In this document: positions 54,426 to 64,000 of the stretch, in pieces | Position numbering within the stretch: position 1 is the first letter of the stretch | Layout of the letters: each line of letters opens with the position of its first letter | Source of the DNA: Chitinophagales bacterium | Lineage (GTDB): Bacteria > Bacteroidota > Bacteroidia > Chitinophagales > UBA10324 | Assembly: GCA_019694975.1 (NCBI GenBank) | Contig: JAIBAY010000004.1 | Location: 310,001-374,000, forward strand | Length of the DNA stretch: 64,000 nt | Direction of reading: 5' to 3' | Translations under genes and position numbers: made by a program | The notes under the pieces: generated by a model | The model's input: the letters and a program-made list of their open reading frames with translations, nothing else | What the model was told of the DNA's origin: nothing | Database searches by the model: none

Positions 54426-54806
54426 CTATTGTCCGATCATCTGTTTATAGGCAGCAGCATCCATCAGTTCGTTAAGCTCCGCCGGATTGCTGATGGACAT
54501 TTTTACCATCCAGCCCGTGCCGTATGGATCTTTATTCACAGCATCCGGCTGATCATTCAGGGCGGTATTTACTTCCTGAATGACACCACTCACCGGCAGC
54601 AACAGGTCAGATACTGTTTTTACAGCTTCCACCGTGCCGAACACAGCATCCCTGTCAAGGGTCTCACCGGTTGTATTGATGTCAACATATACGATGTCGC
54701 CCAATTCACCCTGTGCAAAATCGGTAATGCCCACAAAGGCTGTGGTGCCTTCTACCCGTATCCATTCATGGTCTTTGGTATACTTTACGTTGTCGGGGAA
54801 ATGCAT
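54426..54806 (-). CDS. gcvH: Glycine cleavage system H protein
   Basis: A 126-residue lipoyl carrier protein that shuttles the aminomethyl group between the P, T and L proteins of glycine cleavage. The lipoylated lysine is K63 in [17 protein letters not shown]. The flanking pattern [16 protein letters not shown] (about 27-42) and [19 protein letters not shown] are both standard. Length is normal. gcvT and gcvP are not in the window. It is followed by the vanZ-like gene. Confidence 0.96.
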   Translation of the reverse strand: MHFPDNVKYTKDHEWIRVEGTTAFVGITDFAQGELGDIVYVDINTTGETLDRDAVFGTVEAVKTVSDLLLPVSGVIQEVNTALNDQPDAVNKDPYGTGWMVKMSISNPAELNELMDAAAYKQMIGQ

Positions 54807-54871
54807 AGTTTCTTTTTTTAGGGTAAAGGAACTTTAAAAAAGATAAATAGGCAACTGCTGATGCGATAAAT

Positions 54872-55087
54872 CTATTCATCTGCTGAATTAGCATCTTCCG
54901 CCGGAGTTTTTTTCTTTCGTTTCATCACCATGCGCAGGATACTCATTATGATAAGCCCGGTTCCTGATCCGATTAAGATGCCTGCCGCAAGGTCATTGGT
55001 CAGATAGCCTGTAGTGGTTCCAATAAAAAAGCAGGCAATCATGACCAGGGCGGGAATAGCTTTGCGGATGCGGTTTCTTTCATTCAT
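54872..55087 (-). CDS. Small two-helix membrane protein, function unknown
   Basis: A 71-residue protein with two hydrophobic helices (about 11-26 and 32-50) joined by a short Gly-rich turn (TGYLTNDLAAG), then a basic patch (MKRKKKT) and an acidic tail. The shape recalls small AtpZ/AtpI-like proteins but the match is too weak to name. It sits 65 bases upstream of gcvH in the same direction and may share its transcript. Confidence 0.5.
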   Translation of the reverse strand: MNERNRIRKAIPALVMIACFFIGTTTGYLTNDLAAGILIGSGTGLIIMSILRMVMKRKKKTPAEDANSADE

Positions 55088-55159
55088 CTCGTAAAAATAA
55101 GCGAATCGGCAGCACCTTTAACGGCATCGATCCTATCCTGCCGGTTTTTCCATTTTGTG

Positions 55160-55167
55160 TACTTTTG
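55160..55167 (+). promoter_or_regulatory. Candidate -7 promoter element for the T9SS gene at 55197
   Basis: TACTTTTG, an exact TAnnTTTG match, lies 30 bases before the ATG at 55197. It falls inside the longer open frame starting at 55155 and so supports the later start. Confidence 0.5.
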
Positions 55168-55196
55168 ATTTTTCTCAAACCTTCAATAATTACCGG

Positions 55197-56789
55197 ATGA
55201 AGTTTCATTACATGCTGCTGTTGAGTTTCCTGTCAGTTTTCAGCATTTCCTTCGTATTCTCTCAAACACCGCCTTCCATTGCCTGGCAGATAACTCCCGG
55301 CGGGCCCGGAAATGATATCATTGAAGATATTTATCCGACGGCAGATGGCAATTATATCCTGTTCGGACTGGTAACAGATCATGGCGGCGATGTTTCATCC
55401 GACTGCCAGGTAAAGGGTGTTCACGATGTTTGGATCGTTAAGATGGATCCTTCCGGAAATATCATCTGGCAACATTGCTATGGTGGAAGCAAGGAAGAAG
55501 GCAACCCGTTTTCTAAAATTATTCAGACCAGCGATGGCGGATATCTTTTTGTTACCGAGTCATGGTCGAGCGACTTTGATGTGGTCGGCCATCATGCATA
55601 CAGCGATGCCTGGACGATGAAGCTGGATGCTGATGGTAATATGGAATGGGCAAAATCTTTCGGCGGATATATCTACGACGTGCCGAGAAATCTATATGAA
55701 TTGCCGGGACATAAATACATGGTGATGTCGCGTACCAGTTCATCCGATGGCGATGTGCCACCAAGCATAGACTCGCTGTTATTTGATGCATGGGTCTTTA
55801 TTATTGATGATGATGGAAATATCCTTACGAATAAAATTTATGGTGGTACGGGTTATGATGATTTCTATAAAGCATTGCCTGCTGCCAACGGAAATATCGC
55901 ACTATTCGGACTTACCTCATCCACTGATGGTGACCTTGCAGGACAAAGCGTTGATTCTACTGATGCCTGGGTGCTCACGATTGATACGCTTGGAAATATT
56001 GTTTCCAGTTTCACCTATGGCGGGCCTCACAACGAATACATCTTCGATGCGCTGAATACGGATGATGGCGGCTATGTCTGTTTTGGCGAATCCGGCGACC
56101 CCGGCACTCCCATTGAAAATGGTTCATGGCACGGCGACATGGATTTCTGGGCCATGAAACTGGATGCAAATGCGAATGTTGAGTGGAGGGGCATCTATGG
56201 CGGCAGTGACCGCGAACAATTCAGAAGAGCTTGCAAACTGCCCGACGGTTCAGGTTACTTTATGGCCGGATCAACCAATTCCATTGATGGTGATGTGGTG
56301 AATGAGGCCGGTTCAGGCAAGGATTTCTGGGTTGTGCAGATTGGCAAAAACGGTAAGCTGGCTTCCAGCGTGGCACTGGGCGGCTCCGGATCCGACTTTG
56401 CCTATGCAATCGTTGAACCCGGTATTGTGGCAGGTGCCGCTTTCTCAACTGATGGTGATGTCATTGACCTGCAGGGAACCTCCGATGGCTGGGTCATGCA
56501 ACTGGATTATGCAACTGCTGCGATGCCGTCATCAACTGGCGCCGATGTTGTTTCCGTATTTCCAAATCCTGCCGCTGGCAGGTTAACTGTGGAGATGAAA
56601 AATAACAACGGTATCGCTGCTGTGCGCGTGAAAAATATCTATGGGAAGCAAATATCTCAAGCTATTGTAACCGGTGCCGGCATATCATTGGATATTAGTA
56701 ACTGTCCCTCCGGCTTCTATTTGTTGGAAGTAACGGAAAATGAAGCGACGGGCCATACGCAGATTATCCCTTTTGAAATCATGAAATAG
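55197..56789 (+). CDS. T9SS cargo with propeller-like repeats and type A sorting domain
   Basis: A 530-residue exported protein: signal peptide (MLLLSFLSVFSISFVFSQ), then about seven repeats of roughly 50-60 residues (about 25-435) with motifs such as YGGS, TSDGGYLF, SxTDGDV and DxWxxKxDxxGNxxW. These look like the blades of a beta-propeller. A type A sorting domain follows from about VVSVFPNPAAGRLTVEM to the end. The acidic DGD loops may bind calcium. The start at 55197 begins the signal peptide and leaves the promoter element free. It lies between the small membrane gene and maeB. Confidence 0.83.
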   Translation: MKFHYMLLLSFLSVFSISFVFSQTPPSIAWQITPGGPGNDIIEDIYPTADGNYILFGLVTDHGGDVSSDCQVKGVHDVWIVKMDPSGNIIWQHCYGGSKEEGNPFSKIIQTSDGGYLFVTESWSSDFDVVGHHAYSDAWTMKLDADGNMEWAKSFGGYIYDVPRNLYELPGHKYMVMSRTSSSDGDVPPSIDSLLFDAWVFIIDDDGNILTNKIYGGTGYDDFYKALPAANGNIALFGLTSSTDGDLAGQSVDSTDAWVLTIDTLGNIVSSFTYGGPHNEYIFDALNTDDGGYVCFGESGDPGTPIENGSWHGDMDFWAMKLDANANVEWRGIYGGSDREQFRRACKLPDGSGYFMAGSTNSIDGDVVNEAGSGKDFWVVQIGKNGKLASSVALGGSGSDFAYAIVEPGIVAGAAFSTDGDVIDLQGTSDGWVMQLDYATAAMPSSTGADVVSVFPNPAAGRLTVEMKNNNGIAAVRVKNIYGKQISQAIVTGAGISLDISNCPSGFYLLEVTENEATGHTQIIPFEIMK

Positions 56790-57159
56790 CCACATTGCTG
56801 AACGGTGAGCGGCAACTTATTACCTCTTGCCTGTCGCAATAACCACTGTGTGCTGATCTCATTTTTTGAATTGTTTTATCTGTGAAATCCATATCTTCGG
56901 CATTCCAAAAAAATCGCTGCTTATCGATTCTTACTTTTACCTGCAATTAAAAACAGTTTATGAGTAATTTGGACAAGGCTGAACCGCCGGCGAACCTTAT
57001 AATTATTATGTAAGGTCTGATTCGGTTGCCTGCTTTGTACCCGATACCTTTTGATTGACTGATTCAATGGTGAATGCTTCGGCATGCAGCATCGTAAAGC
57101 AGTCTTCTTTCACCTGTTTTAGCGGCAATTTCATTTGATTTCTTTGGAAAAAAACAAAC
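56790..57159. other. Gene-free region upstream of maeB
   Basis: About 370 bases with no gene. No clear terminator follows the T9SS gene and no strong promoter match precedes maeB. The short sequence CCTTATAA...ATGTAAGG near 56995-57016 is a weak inverted repeat. Confidence 0.4.
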
Positions 57160-59430
57160 ATGGCGGTAAAGATCAGTAAGCAGGATGCCCTGAATTATCA
57201 CAGCAAGGGGCGCCCGGGAAAGATTGAAGTGGTATCAACCAAGGAAACCAAAACACAGCGTGACCTTGCGCTGGCCTATTCTCCCGGTGTGGCGGAACCA
57301 TGCCTTGAGATTGCAGAAAACATCGACAAGGTTTATGCCTATACCACAAAAGGAAACCTGGTAGCCGTCATCACCAATGGCAGCGCTGTATTAGGATTGG
57401 GAGATATCGGACCGGAAGCAGCGAAGCCGGTGATGGAAGGGAAGGGCATTCTTTTCAAAATCTTCGCAGACATTGACGTATTTGATATTGAACTGAAATC
57501 AGCGGATACCGATCATTTTATCGCAGTGGTGAAAGCTATGGAACCCACCTTTGGTGGCATTAACCTCGAAGATATCAAGGCGCCTGATTGTTTTGAAATT
57601 GAGTCGAGGCTGCGTAAAGAGATGAATATCCCGGTCATGCATGATGATCAGCATGGCACAGCGATTATCTCCGGCGCTGCTCTGCTCAATGCCCTGGAAG
57701 TGGTCGGTAAAAAGATTGATGAGGTGAAGGTTGTCGTTTCCGGTGCCGGGGCTTCAGCATTATCCTGCGCAAAGCTGTATGTCTTCCTCGGTGTGAAAAA
57801 AGAAAACATCCTGCTCATTGACCGCTCCGGTGTCATCCGCAGCGACAGGGATGAAATAGATGAATATAAAAAACCGTTTGCCACACAGCACGATGTACGC
57901 ACCCTGGCGGAAGCGATGGTGGGTGCTGATGTTTTTCTCGGTTTGTCTAAAGGAAATATAGTCAGCAAGGAAATGGTAAAATCGATGGCAAAAAATCCGG
58001 TCATCTTTGCCCTCGCCAATCCCGACCCTGAGATTCCATATAACGATGCACTCGAAGCCTGCCCCGATGCCATCCTCGCTACCGGCCGTTCCGATTATCC
58101 TAACCAGGTGAATAATGCGCTTGGCTTTCCGTTTATCTTTCGCGGAGCGCTGGATGTGAGAGCAAAAGAGATTAATGAAGCCATGAAACTCGCGGCTGTT
58201 CGTGCATTGGCCGACCTGGCAAAAAAGCCTGTTCCTGATATGGTGAACATGGCATACAATGAAAAGAATATCACTTTCGGAAAGGAATATATCATTCCCA
58301 AACTGATTGATCCGCGGTTACTGACGACCGTCGCGCCGGCGGTTGCCAGGGCGGCTATCGATTCGGGTGTGGCCAGGCATATCATCACCGACTGGGATGC
58401 TTATGTAAATGAGTTGTCGCAACGGTTGGGTACCGATGATGCCATAGTGAGGGTGATGATTAATAAGGCACGCCGCGATCCGAAACGCGTGGTGTTCTCA
58501 GAAGCCGATAACTATAAGATCCTGAAAGCGGCACAGCTTGTACTGGAGGAAGGCATTGCAAAACCCATCCTGCTGGGCCCGGTAAAGAAAATCAAAGACA
58601 TGATTGCGGAAAACGGGCTTGACCTCGAAGATACCGTCATCATTGACCCCAACGTGCCGGAGATGGAATCCATACGCTGCAAATACGGCGAATGGCTCTT
58701 CGAAAAGAGAAAGCGCAAAGGTCTTACGCTTTATGAAGCCAGGAAACTGATGCGCGACCGCAACTACTTCGGATCAATGATGGTGATGGAAGGCGAAGCG
58801 GATGCCCTGATCTCAGGCCTCACCCGCAACTATGCACAAACTATCAAACCCGCCTTGCAGGTTATCGGCATCCGCGACAATGCGGCAAAGGTGGCCGGCA
58901 TGTATATCATGCTCACCAAACGCGGTCCTTTGTTCTTTGCCGATTGCACGGTGAATGTGAACCCAAGTGCCGAAGACCTGGTCGACATCACTACGCTGGC
59001 GGCACATGCCGTGCAGCAACTCAATATTCAGCCGCGCATCGCTTTGTTATCCTATTCCAACTTCGGCTCCACTAAAGGCGAGGAACCGGAAACGGTTAGC
59101 TGGGCCGTGCAAATGCTGCGGACAAAATACCCGGGAATGATTGTGGATGGCGAGATGCAGGCCAACTTCGCATTCAGTGCAGAGTTGCTGAGAGATAATT
59201 ACCCCTTTTCCGAATTGATTAACGGCGGTGCCAATACTTTGATTTTTCCCAATCTCTCCGCGGGAAACATAGCGTATAAGATGCTGCAGTCACTGGGTGC
59301 CGGTGAAGCGATTGGACCCATCCTGCTCGGATTGAAAAAATCCGTGCATATCCTCCAGCTGGGAAGTTCAGTTCGTGAAATCGTGAATATGGTTACCCTC
59401 GCTGTCATTGATGCACAATCCAAACCCTGA
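57160..59430 (+). CDS. maeB: NADP-dependent malic enzyme with C-terminal phosphotransacetylase-like domain
   Basis: A 756-residue enzyme that oxidatively decarboxylates malate to pyruvate with NADP+. The N-terminal two thirds are malic enzyme (1-430): [13 protein letters not shown], the metal-site stretch [21 protein letters not shown] (about 159-179), and a nucleotide-binding [16 protein letters not shown]. From about 435 to the end is a phosphotransacetylase-like domain, starting with [21 protein letters not shown], which in MaeB proteins is regulatory (acetyl-CoA binding). The length is normal for the hybrid class. ruvA starts three bases after its stop, and sprA follows, an order I recall as conserved in Bacteroidota. 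Confidence 0.95.
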   Translation: MAVKISKQDALNYHSKGRPGKIEVVSTKETKTQRDLALAYSPGVAEPCLEIAENIDKVYAYTTKGNLVAVITNGSAVLGLGDIGPEAAKPVMEGKGILFKIFADIDVFDIELKSADTDHFIAVVKAMEPTFGGINLEDIKAPDCFEIESRLRKEMNIPVMHDDQHGTAIISGAALLNALEVVGKKIDEVKVVVSGAGASALSCAKLYVFLGVKKENILLIDRSGVIRSDRDEIDEYKKPFATQHDVRTLAEAMVGADVFLGLSKGNIVSKEMVKSMAKNPVIFALANPDPEIPYNDALEACPDAILATGRSDYPNQVNNALGFPFIFRGALDVRAKEINEAMKLAAVRALADLAKKPVPDMVNMAYNEKNITFGKEYIIPKLIDPRLLTTVAPAVARAAIDSGVARHIITDWDAYVNELSQRLGTDDAIVRVMINKARRDPKRVVFSEADNYKILKAAQLVLEEGIAKPILLGPVKKIKDMIAENGLDLEDTVIIDPNVPEMESIRCKYGEWLFEKRKRKGLTLYEARKLMRDRNYFGSMMVMEGEADALISGLTRNYAQTIKPALQVIGIRDNAAKVAGMYIMLTKRGPLFFADCTVNVNPSAEDLVDITTLAAHAVQQLNIQPRIALLSYSNFGSTKGEEPETVSWAVQMLRTKYPGMIVDGEMQANFAFSAELLRDNYPFSELINGGANTLIFPNLSAGNIAYKMLQSLGAGEAIGPILLGLKKSVHILQLGSSVREIVNMVTLAVIDAQSKP

Positions 59431-59433
59431 AAC

Positions 59434-60033
59434 ATGTTAGCCTACCTGCAGGGAAATATCACTTTAAAAACGCCGACGCATGTAATCATCGAATCGGGCG
59501 GGCTGGGTTATTTCGTCAATATCTCGCTGAATACATATGCCAGCATCCAGGACAAATCGTTCTGTAAACTGCATACCTATCTTCATTTGGGAGGAAGCCT
59601 TCAAAGTCCCATCACGGTATCGTTGTATGGTTTTTATGAAGAAGAAGAACGGCATATTTTTACCGAGCTCCTCAGCATCTCCGGCGTGGGTGCCGCAACC
59701 GTCCGTATGATACTGTCGGCCATGACGCCACAGGAAATTCAGCGGGCCATTGTTACCGATAATGTCAAGCTGCTCGAAAGCATCAAAGGCATAGGCCCGA
59801 AAACAGCAAAGCGAATCATACTTGAATTGAAAGATAAAATGGGTAGGAACCTGTCCCCGATGTCTGTGCCCGTTTCCGGAAGTAATAATGTAAAAGAGGA
59901 AGCGTTAAGTGCGCTCGTCATGCTTGGATTTTCACGGGTGCAGGCAGAACAAGCCGTGCAGAAAACATGGGCTGCAGGAGGACAAAGCATGAGTACAGAA
60001 GAATTGATTAAACAAACATTAAAAGCCATTTGA
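59434..60033 (+). CDS. ruvA: Holliday junction branch migration protein RuvA
   Basis: A 199-residue DNA-junction-binding protein that targets the RuvB motor to Holliday junctions. The N-terminal OB domain (1-63) includes YLQGNITLKTPTHVIIESGGLGYFVNI. Two helix-hairpin-helix motifs follow (LLSISGVGAATVRMIL and SIKGIGPKTAKRIILEL). The flexible acidic-poor linker (about 135-150) leads to the C-terminal RuvB-binding three-helix domain (EEALSALVMLGFSRVQAEQAV). Length is normal. It is translated from the same transcript as maeB, with 3 bases between. Confidence 0.96.
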   Translation: MLAYLQGNITLKTPTHVIIESGGLGYFVNISLNTYASIQDKSFCKLHTYLHLGGSLQSPITVSLYGFYEEEERHIFTELLSISGVGAATVRMILSAMTPQEIQRAIVTDNVKLLESIKGIGPKTAKRIILELKDKMGRNLSPMSVPVSGSNNVKEEALSALVMLGFSRVQAEQAVQKTWAAGGQSMSTEELIKQTLKAI

Positions 60034-60273
60034 GATTACAGGCGGCGATCTTCTTATTAGCAGCCGCATGAACCGCTGAATTTGATGAAGATGCCCATGG
60101 AAAAACTGATTGAACGGAAGCAGTACTTTTTTCAAACAAATATTGACAATTTGCCCCCGATAATAACAACGCTCATCATGCTTCAATTTGTTTGCTGCCC
60201 TTCACCATGGCGGCCGTCCAAAAGCTGTGTGATCCTGTGTAACAATTTATCATTGGCATAAAAAACGCCCGGC
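60034..60273. other. Short gap between ruvA and sprA
   Basis: 240 bases. No terminator after ruvA and no exact TAnnTTTG match were found, so sprA may be read through from maeB-ruvA or use an unrecognised promoter. Confidence 0.4.
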
Positions 60274-63200
60274 TTGAATTTTAAAGTAAATAGCACTTTA
60301 CTGGTTGTTACGGCTGTCGTTTCCATGAGCATTATTGCTGCACTGGGAAAAAATGGCCGCATGAAGCTCCCTTTCAGTATTCCTGCTGCAGAGGAAACCA
60401 CTGAAACGGCCGATGCGGCTTTGCTGAAACCACCTCCTGTTTCCCTCGAAGCGAAGGTGGATACTCCGCCGCCAGATGATAACGGTGTTGATCTCACCTA
60501 TCCGATTTACGACCGCCTTTCCGACTGGCTTACCGCTCCGCACAACTCATTCGATCTGCAAGATCCGTCTAATGTGGAGAAAGATATCGAGTATGATCCT
60601 GAATCAGGGCAATACATCCTTACAGAAACTATTGGTGATCAGTTTTTCAGGAATCCTACTTATATGACATTCGAGGAATACCTCGACTATCAGTCGAAAA
60701 AGTCGGAGCAGCAATACTGGTTCGACCGAAGCAATGCCGCATCGGCACTTTCGCAGAAAGGAGTGATTCCGGAAGTGAATGTGAACAACAGGCTCTTCGA
60801 CCGGATATTTGGCGGAACGGCAGTAGATATCAGGCCACAGGGCAATATCGATCTTACCTTTGGCGGTAACTATCAGAATATTCTGAATCCCATTCTTACC
60901 AAGCGCCAAAGCCATCAGGGCGGATTTGATTTTGCTATGAATATTCAGATCAACGTTGTAGGAAAGATCGGCGACAAACTGAAACTCACCACCAACTATA
61001 ACACAGGCGCAGTCTTTAACTTCGAGAACCAGGTGAAGCTCGACTATACCGGATATGAAGATGAAATCATCAAAAAAATCGAAGCCGGTAATGTTTCGCT
61101 TCCGTTAAAAGGCACGCTGATAACAGGTAACCAGAGTCTTTTTGGATTGAAGACGCAATTGCAGTTCGGCCGACTCACCGTTACCAACGTAATTTCACAG
61201 CAACAGTCGCAGGCACAGAATATTACGGTGCAGGGTGGCGCGCAGACACAAACCTTCCGCATCACGGCCGACCAGTATGATGAGAACAGAAACTTTTTGC
61301 TTGCCCAGTATTTCCGCCAGCATTACAATGAGGCGCTGGCTGGAATACCTGTCGTGAATTCACAGGTCACCATCAATAAGATTGAAGTATGGGTGACGAA
61401 TAAAACGGGTGCCACGGTGGATGTGCGCGATGTGGTAGCCTTTATGGATCTTGGCGAGTCATCACCTTATTCCACCTCACCGGCTGTCGGACCAGCTACG
61501 AATAATGTGTTGCCGTATGCCAATAATCTCGACCCGGCACTCAACTCCAATAACCTTTACACAACCATCTCTCATGACCAAGCTGTACGTTCACTCGATC
61601 TCTCACTGCAAACGCTAACGGGTCCGGGATATAACCTTCAACCCATACAGGATTTTGAAAAAACATATGCCCGTAAGCTGGGTCCGAATGAATATACTTT
61701 TGATGCCCGTGTGGGCTACCTGATGCTCAATCAGCAGCTGAATCCTGATGAAGTGTTGGGCGTTGCTTATCAGTACACCGTCAACGGCCAGGTTTACCAG
61801 GTGGGTGAATTTGCTGCCGATGTTCCGCCTAATGTGGATACACCCGGCGTGCTGTTCCTGAAAATGCTGAAGAGCACCTCTACCCGCACCAAGTTGCCGA
61901 TCTGGGACCTCATGATGAAGAACGTGTACTCCCTTGGCGCTTACCAGGTGAACTCACAGGACTTTTTCCTGGATGTGTATTACCTCGACCCGGGCGGAGG
62001 TGAAAAAAGATATGTGCCCTCCGACAATATTAACGGTACACCATTAATTCAGGTGCTGGGCCTCGACAGGCTGAACAACAACAACGACCCGCAGCCGGAT
62101 GGTGTGTTTGACTTTATCAGCGGCATCACGATCAATCCTTCCAATGGAAAGGTCATCTTCCCCGTACTGGAACCGTTTGGTTCTGATCTGGCCAAAAAAT
62201 TCTCTTCACTCGTTGCAGCACAGCCCTATGTCTACCAGGTGTTGTATGATTCCACTAAAACTATTGCGTACCAGTTTCCGGAGTTCAACCGTTATTCCAT
62301 TAAGGGCACCTACAAGTCCAGCGTGTCGTCGGAAATTTCACTCGGTGCATTTAACGTTCCCAGCGGTTCGGTTACCGTTACTGCAGGTGGACAGAAATTG
62401 ATTGAGAACGTGGATTTCACGGTAGATTATAACCTTGGCCGCGTAAAGATCCTGAATCAAAGCCTGCTCAATTCCGGTGTTCCCATTAACGTAGCTTTCG
62501 AAAATAATGAGTTGTTCAGTTTTCAGATCAAGACTTTGTTTGGCACACGGCTCGACTATTACATCAACGATAAGTTTACGTTAGGCGGCACCTTGCTGAA
62601 ATTATGGGAGCGCCCATACACTGTTAAGCTGAATGCCGGCGACGATCCCATCTCCAATGCCATATATGGGTTGGATGGCAGTTACACCTCGGAGTCTTCC
62701 TGGCTTACGAAAATGGTAAATGCCATTCCGCTCATCAATACGAAGGAAACTTCATCGGTGACACTTTCCGGAGAAGCTGCCCGTCTGGCACCCGGCCATT
62801 CCAAGGCCATCGGCAAAGACGGTACTGTTTATATAGACGACTTTGAAGGCACACAAACATCCTACGATCTGCGGTTTCCTTTTGCAAGCTGGTCACTGGC
62901 CAGCACACCGCAGGATCCGCAGGGCGGCCTGTTTCCTGAAGGTACGCGCATCAACGACCTGAGTTATGGTTACAACAGGGCCAAGTTTTCATGGTATAAC
63001 ATTGATCCTTATTTCTGGGGAACACGCGCTCCAGCCGGCATCAAAGGCGTAGGCATCGAGCAGAATAACTTTTATTCTAGACCTGTGCAGTCCATTGAAA
63101 TCTTCCCGCAGCAGGACAACAGCAATCAGCCATTCAACCAGAATGAAAATACCTTCGACATTCGTTTTGAACCGGGCAAACGCGGCCCTTATAATTTTGA

Positions 63201-64000
63201 TACAGACAGCCTCGGACAACAACTGACCGTTGATGCAAATGGCGACATCCTGTTGCCCAATCCGGAAAACCGATGGGGCGGTATCCAGCGTGCCATCGAT
63301 CAGACTGACTTTGAAGAAGCCAACATCGAATACATACAGTTCTGGGTCCTTGATCCGTTTCTGAATGTGGCCAATGACGGGGGAGATCTTTACATCAACC
63401 TGGGAAACATTTCCGAAGACGTATTGAAGGATTCAAAGTTCCAGTATGAAAACGGGTTGTCGGCAACAGGCGACACGACCATTGAAAGTAAAAGTAAATG
63501 GGCATACACACCTAAGGTGCCTCCTGTCACCCGTTCATTCGATAATGATCCGAATGCAAGGCAATTCCAGGATATAGGATTCGATGGTAACCGCACCGTG
63601 GATGAACAACGCTTTTTCAAATCCTACATTGATGCACTTGGCAGTATCTACGGAGTCGGTTCAGCAGTGTATAATGCTGCGGTAGCGGATCCATCTAATG
63701 ATGACTACCGCTATTACGATGATCCCGTTTATAATGATGCGCAGACCGGCATCCTTGACCGTTATGCTAAATACAACAACTCAGAAGGAAACTCACCCAT
63801 CTCCAGCGGTAACCAGGCCGTTTCTTTCGCGGCTACCAATGAGCCGGAAACAGAAGATCTGAACCGCGATAATACGATTACAGAGAACGAAGAGTACTTT
63901 CAGTATAAGGTGCAAATCAACCCGCAGTCGCTCTCCCTTATAGGGCAAAACTTCATCACCGATATGGTAACCTATGATGTGCCTGCGGTAGATGGTTACA
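60274..64000 (+). CDS. sprA: T9SS outer-membrane translocon SprA/Sov, 5' part (truncated by the window end)
   Basis: About 1242 codons of a protein that usually exceeds 2300 residues. SprA is the giant single-chain barrel through which T9SS cargo crosses the outer membrane, and it is needed for gliding in flavobacteria. The start region has no early ATG: after the in-frame stop at 60259, a TTG at 60274 opens LNFKVNSTLLVVTAVVSMSIIAALG, which looks like a signal or anchor sequence. An ATG at 60322 would cut it in half. Typical SprA features are DIRPQGNIDLTFGGNYQNI, KIGDKLKLTTNYNT, GNVSLPLKGTLITGNQSLFG, and DGTVYIDDFEGTQTSYDLR. The maeB-ruvA-sprA order is expected. The frame stays open to the window end. 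Confidence 0.93.
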   Translation, partial: MNFKVNSTLLVVTAVVSMSIIAALGKNGRMKLPFSIPAAEETTETADAALLKPPPVSLEAKVDTPPPDDNGVDLTYPIYDRLSDWLTAPHNSFDLQDPSNVEKDIEYDPESGQYILTETIGDQFFRNPTYMTFEEYLDYQSKKSEQQYWFDRSNAASALSQKGVIPEVNVNNRLFDRIFGGTAVDIRPQGNIDLTFGGNYQNILNPILTKRQSHQGGFDFAMNIQINVVGKIGDKLKLTTNYNTGAVFNFENQVKLDYTGYEDEIIKKIEAGNVSLPLKGTLITGNQSLFGLKTQLQFGRLTVTNVISQQQSQAQNITVQGGAQTQTFRITADQYDENRNFLLAQYFRQHYNEALAGIPVVNSQVTINKIEVWVTNKTGATVDVRDVVAFMDLGESSPYSTSPAVGPATNNVLPYANNLDPALNSNNLYTTISHDQAVRSLDLSLQTLTGPGYNLQPIQDFEKTYARKLGPNEYTFDARVGYLMLNQQLNPDEVLGVAYQYTVNGQVYQVGEFAADVPPNVDTPGVLFLKMLKSTSTRTKLPIWDLMMKNVYSLGAYQVNSQDFFLDVYYLDPGGGEKRYVPSDNINGTPLIQVLGLDRLNNNNDPQPDGVFDFISGITINPSNGKVIFPVLEPFGSDLAKKFSSLVAAQPYVYQVLYDSTKTIAYQFPEFNRYSIKGTYKSSVSSEISLGAFNVPSGSVTVTAGGQKLIENVDFTVDYNLGRVKILNQSLLNSGVPINVAFENNELFSFQIKTLFGTRLDYYINDKFTLGGTLLKLWERPYTVKLNAGDDPISNAIYGLDGSYTSESSWLTKMVNAIPLINTKETSSVTLSGEAARLAPGHSKAIGKDGTVYIDDFEGTQTSYDLRFPFASWSLASTPQDPQGGLFPEGTRINDLSYGYNRAKFSWYNIDPYFWGTRAPAGIKGVGIEQNNFYSRPVQSIEIFPQQDNSNQPFNQNENTFDIRFEPGKRGPYNFDTDSLGQQLTVDANGDILLPNPENRWGGIQRAIDQTDFEEANIEYIQFWVLDPFLNVANDGGDLYINLGNISEDVLKDSKFQYENGLSATGDTTIESKSKWAYTPKVPPVTRSFDNDPNARQFQDIGFDGNRTVDEQRFFKSYIDALGSIYGVGSAVYNAAVADPSNDDYRYYDDPVYNDAQTGILDRYAKYNNSEGNSPISSGNQAVSFAATNEPETEDLNRDNTITENEEYFQYKVQINPQSLSLIGQNFITDMVTYDVPAVDGY

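Noticed and set aside
1..64000. tRNA or rRNA genes
   Set aside because: No cloverleaf with a TTCGA arm and no ribosomal RNA core sequence was noticed in any gap; a covariance search would settle it.

Overview
The window looks like chromosomal DNA of a Bacteroidota bacterium, most likely of the Chitinophagia/Saprospiria type; the exact taxon cannot be fixed from sequence alone. The evidence is four proteins with a C-terminal type IX secretion (T9SS) sorting domain, the T9SS translocon gene sprA beside maeB-ruvA, a gingipain-type C25 peptidase, lipoprotein signals, and repeated matches to the Bacteroidota -7 promoter element TAnnTTTG ahead of start codons. No tRNA, rRNA, CRISPR array, prophage or transposase gene was seen.

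Layout. 1-7 kb: an apparently frameshifted metal ABC permease tail, a CorA channel, a sulfate module (cysC-sat divergent from an SLC13 permease) and an M20 amidohydrolase. 7-12.3 kb: a SPOR-domain protein, then secA overlapping deoC. 12.5-16.9 kb: six co-directional genes forming a probable membrane redox system (two small membrane proteins, a cytochrome b-like/Rieske fusion, a Cys/His membrane-anchored protein, a Rieske/flavodoxin fusion) ending in a MazG-like pyrophosphohydrolase. 17-21 kb: a large T9SS cargo with nine Ig-like repeats. 21-28 kb: a TetR-TolC-HlyD-RND efflux operon with a candidate operator and terminator. 28-34 kb: amidohydrolase, HD hydrolase, a T9SS protein, a GT35 phosphorylase-like enzyme lacking the PLP lysine, and a Bacteroidota lipoprotein. 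34-37.6 kb: the fused mutase IcmF.

37.6-41.9 kb is the accessory part: a 40-bp near-perfect palindrome, a structured inverted repeat, an AT-rich TMEM175-like gene, and a class III cyclase-TPR gene flanked by dispersed intergenic repeats. One repeat family (R1, about 190-200 bp, three copies) carries paired hairpins and a conserved micro-ORF; another (R2, about 85 bp) is MITE-like. 41.9-46.3 kb: a three-gene overlapping operon (outer-membrane TPR-barrel, GT2 synthase, membrane-anchored GH26) that resembles a synthase-dependent exopolysaccharide export machine of unrecognised type. 46.5-64 kb: a GT-C membrane protein, the C25 peptidase, a TPR protein, a gcvH-vanZ group, another T9SS cargo, and maeB-ruvA-sprA, with sprA running off the end.

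How it fits together: SprA would form the outer-membrane channel through which the four CTD proteins leave the cell. The sulfate permease, CysC and Sat would together make PAPS. The efflux genes and their repressor form one unit. The strongest candidates for undescribed biology are the Rieske/cytochrome b/flavin cluster, the TPR-barrel/GT2/GH26 operon, the R1 repeat family and the lysine-less GT35 enzyme.
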